From Climacium dendroides (lineage: Eukaryota > Streptophyta > Bryopsida > Hypnales > Climaciaceae): a DNA stretch of 64,000 bases. Below the pieces are notes generated by a model. The model was not told the DNA's origin, searched no databases, and saw only the letters and a list, made by a program, of their open reading frames with translations. The stretch is from contig OX467091.1 of assembly GCA_950106755.1 (NCBI GenBank), positions 8,821,538-8,885,537 on the forward strand. The letters run 5' to 3'. A program made the translations under genes and the position numbers. Shown piece after piece: positions 52,081 through 63,630 of the stretch; position 1 is the stretch's first letter; the number at the start of each line of letters is the position of its first letter.

Positions 52081-53507
52081 GGTGCACTTAGTTCTACTAC
52101 AACAAACCACGTGCAAATAAGTGATTTTTAATAAACTATAATTTTAAGTTCAAATGATTTTTAGAAGAGGTTAAAAATGCACAAAAATGGCATGTTTTTT
52201 TAACTCAATTATGTTTATTGTTTAGAGAACACATTTAAATGACCATTGCATCAATATTCAATTTCACATGAGCTTTCAATAGAGAGTTATTTTTAGAATT
52301 TTTTTGTTCATTTTTTAGACAATTTTTTCTTATATAATATAGAGGTGTGAAAGTTATTTTCCAGTTCTACAATGTATGTTTTTACTTCAATTTTTTTAAC
52401 TAATTATTACTAATAAATAAAAATATCAATAATTCAAAACATGAACTTTCAAAGTAGAAAAATCTATTCATATTTTTTTCATTTAATTTTATTTAAGTAT
52501 ATAGGGGGTCCAAAGTTTTGTTCGCATATGGTTTTTAATGGACACTCTAAGTGCCCCCCCCAAGTTATGCAATTATGGGGAATTTCATTAAAATGGCGAT
52601 TATTCTGTGACTTTGGCATTTTCACAGTTCAGACTGGGCGATTTGAACTCTACTAGCGTCCTAGATTTTTGAAATCTATACCATTATTAGATATCTGAAA
52701 TCTAAGAAATATGTAGATTTTTTAAATCGATTGGTCTGAAATCTATATCTTTATTAGATTTAATACATCTAATAGTGGTATAGAGTTTAAAAATCTAGGA
52801 CACTAATAGATTTCAGACCGCCTGGTCTAAACTGTGGGAATGGCACACTGTGAAAATGGCACATGGAATATCGCCATTTTAATGAAATTCCCCATAATTA
52901 CGGGGTAGTCATTGGTGCGTACTTTTCTGCAGGTACTATAAGTCATTCTTAAGCTCGAGGGGTGCACTCCCCCTTTTTTTGATGTTAGCGTGTGAACAAA
53001 ACTTTGGACCTCTATATATTTTTTGAATTTTAAATAAAATGAAATGAAAAAAATATAAATAGATTTTTCTACTTTGAAAGAATATATTTTTTGAATTATT
53101 GATATTTTTATTTATTAATAATAATTAGTTACAAATTTTGAAGTAAAAAGATACACTGTAAAACTAGAAAATAACTTTTACATCCCTATATTATATAAGA
53201 AAAAATTGTTTAAAAAATGAACAAAAAATTCCTAAAAATAACTCTCTATTGAAAGCTCATTTTGAGTTGAATATTGATGCAATGATCATCTAAATGTGTT
53301 CTCTAAAAATATTTGAGTTAAAAAACATGCCATTTTAGTGCATTTTTAACCTCTTCTAGAAATCATTCCATATTTTATTTGAGTTTGAAATTTTGGGAGT
53401 AGAATCCTATAGTCATTAATAAACAATGTTCAAATCAAAGTTAAAATTATAGTTTATTAGAAACCAATTGTTCACACGTATTTTGTTGTAGTAGAACTAA
53501 GAGCATC
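52081..53507. mobile_element. long-terminal-inverted-repeat (foldback/MULE-like) element, 1.4 kb
   Basis: The left arm (52,081 to about 52,560) is the reverse complement of the right arm (about 52,955-53,507). Both outer ends read CTTAGTTCTACTACAACAAA going inward. Both inner ends share the stretch containing GAACAAAACTTTGGACC. Arms of about 500 bp fit a foldback or Mutator-like TIR element. A separate MITE sits between the arms. No transposase frame is present and I could not find a 9-bp target duplicate. Confidence 0.75.
52575..52897. mobile_element. MITE (family M1) nested between the long inverted arms
   Basis: Ends TGGGGAATTTCATTAAAATG and its complement, flanked by TA on both sides, so Tc1/mariner-like. 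The interior contains mirrored ATCTAATA / TATTAGAT stretches that make it nearly a foldback. It matches 28,496-28,814 in reverse orientation. Confidence 0.8.
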
Positions 53508-53904
53508 CTATAGACAGTCGACTTGGATTTAAATTTTGTAAATTTTTGAGTGATTTTGGGTGTATTTTGATGTTTTTGTGTAGTTGTTGATTATTCTTTT
53601 TGCCTAGTGGGGTCATTTTATTCAGTGCTTTGGTCCAAGTTGGAATCTTTGTGCTATCAATATATTTATGTTTTTGGTAGGTTGGGCAAGTCAAGTGTTC
53701 CAAGTTGGTGAGATAGGTAGTGAATTCTAATTTGGTACGTAGTGAATGTGTGGTAAGTTGTTTTCAACTGGATAAGATGCCTTGTGATTTCACTAGATTG
53801 GCTGATATTTTAGTGTCTGTTAATATCCAATTTGGTAGTTGAGTCAATTGATTGTCATTCTTTCCTAAGTTGGCAATGGTCGTTTGCGAGCCTATTAGTT
53901 CCTA

Positions 53905-54540
53905 CACTATAAGAAAACAGTGATTTTGGTGACATTCAGAAAAACGTGCCTTGAACGTAGTTTGCTATCACCAATGATATGATCAAAAATGCATTTTTTT
54001 TGGTGACATGAAAACATGTCCGAATTTTCTTGGACGTCACAGAAAACACTACAAATTTCTCATGACATCACTTGTAATCAGGGTCTTCCAAATTCACCAA
54101 AGTGTGGCACATGGAAGGGTCCACGTTGCCAACTTAGACTTTTTCCGGGTAGAAGAAGCCACCACGGAAGCCACGTGTTTCTTTTTCTTAGACTGCCCGA
54201 CATAGTGACGTGGATCCTTGCGAAATCTGATGTGGCAAACAAAAAAACTAACGTGTCGCTTCCATGTCAGATGCCACGTGGGTTGGTTCATTAAGATTGT
54301 ATGCCTGTAAGTATGTTTTCAGTGACGTTGTCTATAACGACGGCATGTTTCGAAAGACGTCATTACAAATGTTGTGTTGTCATGCTGGATTGTTTTTTCA
54401 TTACCGATGATGATAGGCTGTATGTTTTTGGTGACATTTTAATGTTTGAAATTATATCCTTAGTGACATGTTACTTAACACGGCTTCGATGGGGGCTTCA
54501 TTCTGGAACATTGTCTATGACATTCAATCTGACATGAAAC
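53905..54540. mobile_element. CACTA/En-Spm-type terminus with subterminal repeats
   Basis: CACTATAAGAAAACAGTG at 53,905 matches the CACTACAAGAAAA-type ends of plant CACTA transposons. A possible 3-bp target duplicate CTA lies at 53,902-53,904. Inward of it, short GTGACAT / GACGTCA motifs recur in both orientations (near 53,927, 54,001, 54,030, 54,061, 54,197, 54,321, 54,350, 54,430, 54,461), as subterminal transposase sites do. The same motifs reappear at 56,650-56,760 and 57,290-57,390. I found no opposite TIR before 64,000, so the element is either larger than 10 kb or truncated. Confidence 0.65.
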
Positions 54541-55386
54541 ATAACGAATGAAAAGAAATAGAATGTTGGAGCCACTGTCATGATTGATGTGGGTTTAGAG
54601 CGCGTAGTTGCCATGTTGTTAGCAAAGAAGTCATACATTCACCTATTCATAAAGTGTGTCTACCTTCCACCAATGAGGGCAAGAACAAGATGTATGCAAA
54701 AACATATAGCAACATAGGATGCCTCTATGTTAGGAGTTGATCATGACATTATTGCCTGAACATGAACATTCACTTTAAACACGTACAAACACATCATGAA
54801 AGAATGTGCACAGTAATCACTTAATCAAAATGAAAATGGCAATGAATGCAAAAATTTTGCAATGGAAGTATCATGACATGAAAAGGTAGATGTTATATGC
54901 TATAGAAGAGGAAATACAAAGACGAACGTGCTCCAAGAAGCGTAAAAAAAGGACTAAGTCTTTCAAAAGACTTTCTTTGAAAAAATGACACTATGGCCGA
55001 GACAATGAAGTTTTTGGAGAGGCTTGCTGAAGAGGACAAAGGTAACACCTACTCCCCTCCAATCTCTATGGCCAATGCCATAGTCCCTCGCTTCCAAGTT
55101 TGACATACAAACACGCTTCTGAGAACATTACAGCAAATATGGTTTGCGCCTATGGATGTTGCAGGCAACGACATGATGTGTTCACAAAAATGAAAGGCAA
55201 AATCAGTAAAGAAAAAAATCACTTCTTCCGAGATGGTGATCTCTTCCCGTTGGATGCCTGCATCACTCAAGTGCCATCCATAGTATAAGTTAGAGTATTG
55301 TAGGATACATTGTGAGCAACAAAAAGGTCATAGTATGGTTTTGTTTACCAAACCATGCACGAATACCATATGAAGTGACAAAGGGC
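54541..55386. other. CACTA element interior between terminus and transposase-like gene
   Basis: No gene recognised. Probably the 3' flank or UTR of the minus-strand transposase-like gene. Open frames here match nothing I know. Confidence 0.35.
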
Positions 55387-57560
55387 TCAATCCCAAGCAC
55401 TGGTATTAACCTTGGAAGAACCTGTAACAGGCTTTGAAACATTTGGGGCCTTTGGTACTTCTTTTGCCACGCTTGTTTTTGTCAATGCCTTCACAACCTT
55501 CTTAGACGTTGTGGAGCTTGTCTTCATTAACCGACGAGGTCTGCATGATGAATCTGGAAGGGCTTCACCGTCCTTCTTCAAAAAAACAAAAAACCACTGT
55601 CGTCATGGACTGCATGTCACAGAAGATGCCTAATCTTGTTAATATCGACATGAGCAACGATATGACACATGATGTTTAAACTCACCTCAAGTGTCCTTAG
55701 CAATGTCTTCTACAACAAGTAAACAACGTCATGAATATTAGAAGATCAGTGACGGGTGGATGAACACAATGACAGACAAAACCAAAGTTGTGGAGGTGTA
55801 TTACCTCTTCTGGGCTTACGCTTTGGCCTTCAGATGTAGGAACTATAACCACGGGCTGAATTGTGCTAGAAGGGGGCAGTTCCCATGCATCGTCTCCTTC
55901 TTGTTCAACTTCGGCTTCCTCACGCATGCCCACGACATTTGCAGACTTAGAAGCACCTACTGAGACTAAATTCAATGGGATGTCAGTAGCAAGATTAGTT
56001 TCCAAGATGTCTTCCTCTACACCTGCAACGTCTCCCTCTACAGGAATAGCTTCAGCAACAACGTTACCAGTGATAGGTGCTTCATTGTCTTCTGTAGTTG
56101 GGGCAGACTTCAATGTTGGCATGAGGAAGTCATTCTGCACCTTTCTCCGTGCTATGCATCCTTGTGTTAGATCCTCTGGTCCTCCCATAGCCTCTCTGGA
56201 CAAAGAAGGCTCCTCTTAATCCTGTAATGATTGAAGACCCTTACCTTTTTTCCCAAAAAGAAGCTCCTTCAATATATCCTCAATACGCAAATGGGATGAT
56301 TCGAGGCAATTCATGGAGCCTTCAATCTCTGTCATGCGTGTGTGCAACTCCTCAAGCTCCAATCCATAGTCACAGCGGGTTTTTGACTTCTCCTCACTGA
56401 TTCTCTTCAACTCCTTAGCCACTTCAATGTCTATCTCCGCATCAAACGGAGACCGACCCAAATTCATGGTCTACATTACAACATTATAATCATTAGCATA
56501 CAACCAACAACAAGAATAGCAAGCTGGAACTACTATGAAGCTACTTCGATTCAGCACACTCAAGATACGATCAAACATTTGCAAATTCAAAGAGAGCAAG
56601 AAATGAAAGAAGCCATCAGTCTTTGTGGACACATGCGTTGAGCTCACCTGTCTTTGAAGACGTCAGAAGAAACATGCGACGTCTTCAAGCATGTCTTCTG
56701 AAGCATAATTCGTCATGAACAACATCTTTGATGACATTACAATCACATGAAAGAAGAAAAAATTGGAGTTCTACACATTACATAAGAAAATAGTGGCAAC
56801 AACGGGCAAGTTCCAGAGAGCACTCACCAAGCGAGAAACGGCCTGTCTTTCGACGACCTCAACTGTGTCGAGCCTGTTCCTTTACTCTTGGAAATTGCAC
56901 GCATGTGTGCCAACTTTGCCTGAGCCTTTTCGCTAACCCGAATCTCGACAAGCCCATTCCATCAAATTTCATTGAAATCCTCAGGCATTGGGTCACCGTT
57001 GTCAATCCTCTAGTTCAACTTGAAGCACAACATGATGAGTGACTTCATGATGATGGGACCCAAATACCTCTCACTTACACGAGAAGAGTGGACGCAAGTC
57101 TCCCAATTTGCAAAAATGGTTTGAATCATTAATTTCTGTACAAGGTTCACCTACACACTTCTACTCGCATTCCGTTCAATCAAACAAACACTGCCAAAGC
57201 ATGTTCACCTGTTTTTGGCAAGACAGCATGTATAAAAAGACAACATGTACACGTCAGTATTGCACGGAAGCGTTCAGTATGCAACAAAGATGTCACAATG
57301 AGCGTCACTGAAGACATCCACTACGACATCCACAACAATGTCACAATCATTTCAGACGACATCGTCATCAACGGTGACCGAGCTTCCAACTAATAAACAA
57401 TGTCCAATTTAGAATGACGGTTTAAATGAGCAGACCTTTGTACAATCTCTCGAACAATACCTTCTTCAAATCCTTGGCTTGGCCCTCCCAACCCGTCCTA
57501 GGGTCTAGGGACTTCGCATATTTCACCACATCCTTCCCTCATTGCTCCAAAAGGCTCCCC
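55387..57560 (-). pseudogene. decayed Ptta/En-Spm-type transposase-like gene (CACTA associated)
   Basis: Minus-strand exons are recognisable at about 57,560-57,426 (KYAKSLDPRTGWEGQAKDLK), 57,074-56,828 (PMPEDFNEI, then a stop, then WNGLVEIRVSEKAQAKLAHM; donor GTGAGT), 56,467 to about 55,806 (a coiled-coil-like stretch rich in Glu/Lys, then an acidic Pro/Ser/Val segment; donor GTAATA), and about 55,578-55,387 (basic tail ending NTSAWD). The W..LVEIRVSEKAQ stretch resembles Pfam Transposase_24 (Ptta/En/Spm), which has Trp, a hydrophobic run, R-SEKA and then basic residues. In-frame stops: TGA 57,539-57,541, TAG 57,010-57,012, TGA 56,962-56,964, TAA 56,216-56,218. I infer it belongs to the CACTA-type end at 53,905. 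Family call is moderate; that it is broken is clear. Confidence 0.5.
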
Positions 57561-58566
57561 ATTCCGGTCCAATTCACTCCAAAATGACCATTAGCACCTC
57601 CAAAATGTAATAATTCATAGCCTCAATGATTAGGTTCACCTTCTAGGCCAATATTATGTTAAAATTGGCAAATGGGGCTCCCACAAGGCCCAAATTGGGC
57701 CCTAACAAAGGATCACAGCCCTCAAACCTTTCCATTCTATAATTCATGCACCCACATTCACCCTATCCAACTAGAGCACATTTCATGCCAATTTTGCCCT
57801 CAAAATCTCCATTAGGGCACCAAAAAGGACTCTAAATGAGACTTGGGTTAAAATTCCAGCACACATGCCTTTCATGCACTTGAACCGTCACTCTCATGTG
57901 GTTATACAACCATGCAACTCTAATTTCAATACATACTCCCATTCAATCCAACCCTTCAAGAACAACATGTTTTGTATTCATCATTACAATTTCAATTGGT
58001 AGATATGGCAAAGATACCACAAAAGATGGAGTTCACTTGACCTCCATTAAACGTAATAATCATTAAAATGAGAGTATTCCATCGAAATGAGAGTTATAGA
58101 AGTTTAATTTCATTTGAAAACGGAGAAGAGAATTCCTCAAACAATATTCAAATCATACAAGAATTAAAATCAGATGAATACAAGTAGGAATCAAATATCA
58201 TAACCACAAGGTAAACGTTCATATTGACCTTTCACTTGTACACCATGAGTTGTTCCATACATCTTCAACTATGCTTGGCTAGGTCCAGTGACACTATATT
58301 ACAGGCAACGAACTATAAAGGCCAGTAATGTAGTTCATTACATTGTTCTGCGTACACTGTAAAAGCTACGAGTGTGATTCACTCGAGCTCTGAGTTCTTT
58401 TGTAATATGCACATTGAGTTTTTATGAAGCATGAATGTATGACTCTACACTATGAACAAGTACTATATGTGTCATTTACTCTTGAGCTCCACGATTGCCT
58501 TCGTCATCTTCGCCCTGTGGTTGTACTTGCTTGTAATTCATGAGCTTGGAAAGCCCACATACTTCT
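57561..58566. other. non-coding spacer between two gene remnants
   Basis: AT-rich sequence with no coding signature. A MITE-terminus fragment lies near 58,055-58,085 (ATTAAAATGAGAGTATTCCAT). I see nothing else. Confidence 0.4.
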
Positions 58567-60486
58567 TTAAACATCCGAAGAAGGACCCATGTCCTCACCA
58601 TATAGTTTCCGTTGTGTTCCTCTATCGCAAGGTGAGGACGACATCGGTGTAGCAAAAGCATCGTTAGACTTCATGGGTGATGGAGAACATGATTTTGGAC
58701 GATGTGGAGCTGAACCCGGGGGACTATCCACCACCCCATCATCAACGGGCTTTAGGGAGAAGTCCATTGTCGAATTTGCAGTGGCAGCCGAACACATGAA
58801 GTTTCCTGTACTCAGAATTAGATTCTGCCCGTAGTCGGAGAAAGAGTCAGCTGATGCAGTGCACGGAAGACTGGTGTGCCGAACTAGAGAGGACGACGTT
58901 CCCAAATTCTAAGAAAACAAAGAGATTAGAACAATTTAATCAAAAATTGTAACTGTCATTACATTTACAAGTAAACTCCAATAGCAAATTTGCAGTCTAG
59001 GAAGTCCTGGCCATCAAATGAGGTCGACCCGACCTAAACTGGAGGAAGAAGAAAATACAGAAAGGTATTCATAAAAAAATTATATTACAGAAATTACGTA
59101 TATCTCTAACCATACATGCGAATGCATGAGCCATTAAGGTCGAGGCGAGCTGAAGTTCACTAGGAACTCAGAGAACAATCCACATGCCATTCAGCACGAC
59201 TCGACCTGAACTAAAGCAATAAATAAACTACCCTCTCGTAACGCCGATTAGACGATGACACAGTCACTGCATCCACGTGGCTCATGAACAGCAATGAAAT
59301 GCAGTGCGCTATCGGTACGTTGAAGACACTCTCACTGCATCCATAAGACTATTGTACATGCCACGATTTCTCTCGTCATACAACATCTTCCGCCCAATTT
59401 TCCCCGCACTACTCTTGCGAAATGATTTCAACCCTTCATCTCGAGCTACGTGAAGTCGCCTGAGCCAGGGCAAAAGGACCATGTCCAAATATGAGTCCCT
59501 GGGGCCGTTACCCTTGGGAGACCAACTGATGGGGAGAACGACGTTCTCCGACTTGTTCATGAAGTGCTTCATAGGACTATCATCAACTATGACAGTATTC
59601 TCTCGAAGAATTGCCCATTGAAATTATTAAACAAGGTGTTCGCGTCCTTCACGAACAGGTCCTTGGTGGTGCTTGGCTCCCTGAATGTGACTATCCGGCC
59701 TTGTTCCTCACACTTGAGCGTCGTGCAAGATTCCTGCCCAAGTATAATGCGAGGCTTATCTAGACCGACAAAAAGATAATCGACGATTTTTTGAACGGTA
59801 AACTTCTTCATGGAGCTTCAAATAGAAATGTGTGCTATCAATCCTAGCTCACGAAGGAAATGAGCGCAATTTGGGTGGACAAAGACCGCCTTCGGTCCCA
59901 CAATCGCAGAAATCGTGGCGGAGTGCGGTTGGTCTGCATTCCCGACGTGCACAGCCCACCCCTTGTACTTGGCGTCTTCATAGACACACAAGACTCCATT
60001 CAAGTCCAAGACAACATTCAGCCACTTCTTGGCGACGGTCACCCTGGACATCAATGGAATCTCAACATCCTTCGACATATCTCCACGTTTAGATGGGGGA
60101 ACCGATCCCTGCTATCAAACGGACAAATGTGCAACCAGTTACTAAGCTGCACTAACACATTTCGAAACTCAAGGAAAAAGGCAAAATCCAATTGTCGCAG
60201 ACTATATATGAACACAGAGGTACCTATTAGTGCAGAGATCAAGGACGCATGGGCACGAGGTTACCTTTTCCGGCAAAGACAGCGTCGCTCCAACAGGGTC
60301 TGGCATTTCAATCTCTAGAAGCTGAGTGTCGGGAATAGAGACGTCATCATCTAAGTGCATGGATTCAGATTCCGGTGCACCTCCACTTGTAGCTTCTATA
60401 ATGCCACAACCAAATGTTGGACATTGTACATGCTGTACAGGAGCAATAGATTTCGGAAGATCATTCGGTCCAGTTGAGATAGCCAT
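58567..60486 (-). pseudogene. HAD/FCP1-like (NLI-interacting-factor type) phosphatase gene, broken
   Basis: Minus-strand exons: 60486-60265 (acidic N-terminus, may have an earlier exon), 60108-59336, 58908-58567 (Ser-rich tail); all junctions are GT-AG and phase 0. The middle exon has the FCP1/NIF layout: the HAD motif WLNVVLDLNGVLC (DxNG in place of the classical DxDG), then SSMKKFTVQKIVDYLF, LGQESCTTL, VIVDDSPMKHF, and PISW with DSYLDMVLLPWLRRL. Two lesions are visible. An in-frame TGA at 59,818-59,820 stands where the family usually has Trp before SSMKK (TGG to TGA). A one-base frame change near 59,600-59,616 lies just before ENTVIVDDSP. Intron 58,909-59,335 carries three copies of the element's palindrome. 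Active homologues would be phosphoprotein phosphatases; this copy cannot make a full protein. Family call is good, exon ends fair. Confidence 0.62.
59019..59210. repeat. palindrome cluster 1 (three copies) in HAD-like gene intron
   Basis: Copies at 59,019-59,038, 59,135-59,154 and 59,191-59,210 of the imperfect palindrome TCAGGTCGACCCGACCTGAA. The first keeps the AGGTCGACCCGACCT core intact; the other two are degenerate. All lie in the intron 58,909-59,335. Confidence 0.8.
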
Positions 60487-60743
60487 CAGAGGAGGTTCTG
60501 CAATTCAGGAAGGGCCAGACAAACAAGATTTAAAATTTTTACAGAAAAATCCATATAATTGATTAATAAAATTAAGTACAAAAAAATCATCATCTTACAT
60601 GAAGATATGGATTTGTCAAAAAATCGTTTTCTATCAAAAAGTATTGTCTCCCACACTAAGGGTCTCTATCTAAGTACAACCTATGACACAAATCAACTCG
60701 AGTCGAGCTAATTCTATACAAATGACATCGAGTGATTGTGTGG
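60487..60743. other. spacer between HAD-like and ParB-methyltransferase-like genes
   Basis: About 250 bp. A weak tenth palindrome variant lies at 60,693-60,712 (TCAACTCGAGTCGAGCTAAT). TTCCTGAATTGCAG just upstream of the HAD-like ATG looks like a splice acceptor, so an earlier HAD exon may exist. Confidence 0.35.
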
Positions 60744-61825
60744 TCAACTTGATGGTGCATCCTGGCCATCCAATGTATGACTCTGATCATCATCAATGGC
60801 GATGGCAGGATCCGCGGGCATCTTCGGGCTAGACTCCAAGGTCTCTGAGGACCTGCCACCATTAAGTGGAACTCGAGCCATGTCCTCGTCATCAGGTGGA
60901 GGTGCAGGGGTGGAGGGGCACTCCTTAGTAGGAGGAGGAGCTGGAGGATCTACGGAACCTGCAAGAGGAGTGAGAGAGACAGAAGGCACCCTAGTCAATC
61001 GTGGAGTGGAGGGTAAGCTTGAGGATCCACTCATCGTTGGTCTTGCTGGCGCTCCCTACAACAAAAGCACTTGGTCAACTTGAGACGGCTGTACGGATGC
61101 TAGAGGCATGGCCCCACCAAGACTGTTGATAATGGCCTCCAGTTTGGAGTCGTTCTTTTGTGACATTGCCACCATAAACTGTCGCAACTCTGCCATCTCC
61201 CTGGTCTGCCTGTCAAACATCATTTGATCCAGTTCCTGCCTCCTCTTCAGCTCTGCAATTTCTGCATCATAGTCGGCGGCGGCTTGCGATCTTCCCCTCT
61301 TCCGCCTCTCCTTGGAGGCTGGAGACGGCATGGCAGAGGTGTCAGGTGGTTGACCCGACGACGCTGATGATCCTCGGATGCTTTGAGAGCGGATCACTGG
61401 AGGGGTGCTCCGATCCATGGGAACGTCGTCGTCGTTGTCGTCATCACCGGCTGCCCCATCGCTGTCGGAGGACTCACACAATATGATTGCAGATGACCTC
61501 CGACTGGACGGCGTGCTTGCCTCTCCAGTTGCCTTCCCCTTGCGCTTTGATGACGACGGCGTGCTTGACCCCGATGGTCGGCGCGGGAATTTGCCCTCAT
61601 CGACAAAGTATCCCTCTGGAAGAAAATCGTTCTTATCCAGTTTCTTCGCAGTGGTTGCAATTTCAGTCCACTAGTCAGACTCCTCCAAGTCCCCCACAGC
61701 AAACACATTAACCCCACTCATCTGCAAAGTCACACACAACGTCACATACTATCAGATTACGATAGTATGAAAATTCCCTAACGAGGATACAATGGTATTT
61801 CATGTAACATCAGCAGTAGATTGGG

Positions 61826-62008
61826 TCAGGTCAACCCGACCTGAAGTTCACTCTCGGGCACTCAATGGAACCGGTCAGGTCGAGCCAAACTATGGAGGAA
61901 CACAATCCAGTCAATGCTACGAGTCAGGTCGACCCGACCTGGTTTCTATCACCTTATAATTTCAAGAAGAAATACATGTTCATTTTATTCAAGTCGAATC
62001 GACCTTAA
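61826..62008. repeat. palindrome cluster 2 (four copies) in ParB-methyltransferase intron
   Basis: Copies at 61,826-61,845, 61,875-61,890 (left half only), 61,924-61,943 and 61,989-62,008 of the TCAGGTCGACCCGACCTGAA palindrome. They fill the intron 61,722-62,055. Confidence 0.85.
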
Positions 62009-63453
62009 CCATAGCCAAAACATTACATTGTGGAATTCATTGTGTTCAGGCTTACCATCACAGCACACGTGAACTTCAACCCAGCGAAGAATGACATTAC
62101 GCTTGCTCCAGGAGCGCAGAATTTTCTCACAAGATTGAGGAAGAACTCCATCCGTAGCTCAGTATTATTAATCCTGAACTCTAGCTCGTTGTAAGCCCCG
62201 GGCCTCGTAAATGTTTCAGTATTGGGAGCATTATAGGAAGACCTCATTCTCACCGTCCTAGCATTGCTTGGGCTTTGCAGGATGGTCAGGTAAATTGGTT
62301 CCACCGCCTTCTTGCTTCGTGCAGACAAGTCACCAATACGCTCATTGGGTGAGGGCATGTAGTTAGAGAAACTCATGGAGTACTCCTTCAACGCGGGATT
62401 GCTGTCTATGAAGTGAAGTGCTTGCGTTTGCTCGGTGAGGTCGGAACAAATGAGCACCCACACCGGAATGTCCTCGAGAAGGGGCTGGCCCTTTTCTTGG
62501 AAGGACTCGACAACTGCAGCGAAGTATGGATCGGCTGGCGTACACTTAGACTTTGACACCACATTCGGGGTGTAACGCAGGTCCCACACTCCAAGCTTGA
62601 TGTCCTTCACGTTCTCTGCAGTGAGCACGCCTCTAGGCCAATCTTGGTGCATCTTATACATAACGTCATATGGACGATAGTATGCAGTGGATTTTGGGGG
62701 CACAAAATTGTTTCTCTGCTGTAGGAAGACCCAGAAGAACTCAGCCGCGTACACTGACATCTCCTCAGCGCTCTTTCCCTTGGCTCTTGACTGCTTTGCC
62801 TCCATCCAGTATTCGTTCCCTGGCTGCTCTAGCAGCACGTTCATGGTGGCACTCGTGAAGTTTCGACTTCGTTTGAACTCCCTCCACTTCTTGTGGTTCA
62901 GCTCGTTCAAGGAGGACATGAGCCCGAGACTTGCGTCCAGGGCGTGAAGCTCCATCTTCACCTTGTGCTTGCGCTTCCTTCTCTCCACCCACTTCCTAGC
63001 AGTGTAGCAACTCTCCTGTACAGCAGAGAGAAGCTTGATTGTGACCTTCGGGTAGTCCTTGTTCTTGCTCCCTGGATTCTGATGCAGAATATGTTCGGCC
63101 AGCTTCGACAAGTCATTGAAGGAAAGGTTTCCGAGCACTTTGAAGAACTCATGCGTTAGATTCCCTTGCTCGGGCTTCCAAGTTGCCTTCTCGTTGTACT
63201 TCAGTCTAGTATTGGGGTCTATCAACTCCCCATGCACAGCACTAGAAATGACCTCGCTCCACAGGTTGTACACGTCGTCTGGAGCTGTGATTATCTTCAG
63301 CTCGTTTCGGATCTCGAGCTTTTCCTTGGCGTCCTTGCCTTTTGCAGCCTTCTGGGCCTTTAGTACATCTAGCAGAGCGAACCGCTTGTACATTACCGAT
63401 GAGAATTCCTGCAACGCAATTTTGTATGTCACGGTCAATTTGGAGCTCTCTAT

Positions 63454-63630
63454 TCAGCTCGGACCGACCTAAACTACACATTTCATTTTGAACGTCAAAT
63501 GCACCTTTGTCATTCTGCTTACTTCGAACTCTTCATTCATTATCACGTGAAGTAAATCAATACATCACCTATTGTGGCTGGAACACTAGGTGGCAGACGA
63601 CATTCTCAGATCAGGTCAACTCGACCTGAA
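63454..63630. repeat. palindrome cluster 3 (two copies) in ParB-methyltransferase intron
   Basis: Copies at 63,454-63,473 and 63,611-63,630, one near each end of the 230-nt intron 63,409-63,638. The second sits a few bases inside the 5' splice site. Confidence 0.85.

Noticed and set aside
61671..61673. Programmed stop-codon readthrough at the first TAG
   Set aside because: The bases after TAG (TGGACT) do not match known leaky contexts, and other lesions nearby make decay the simpler reading.
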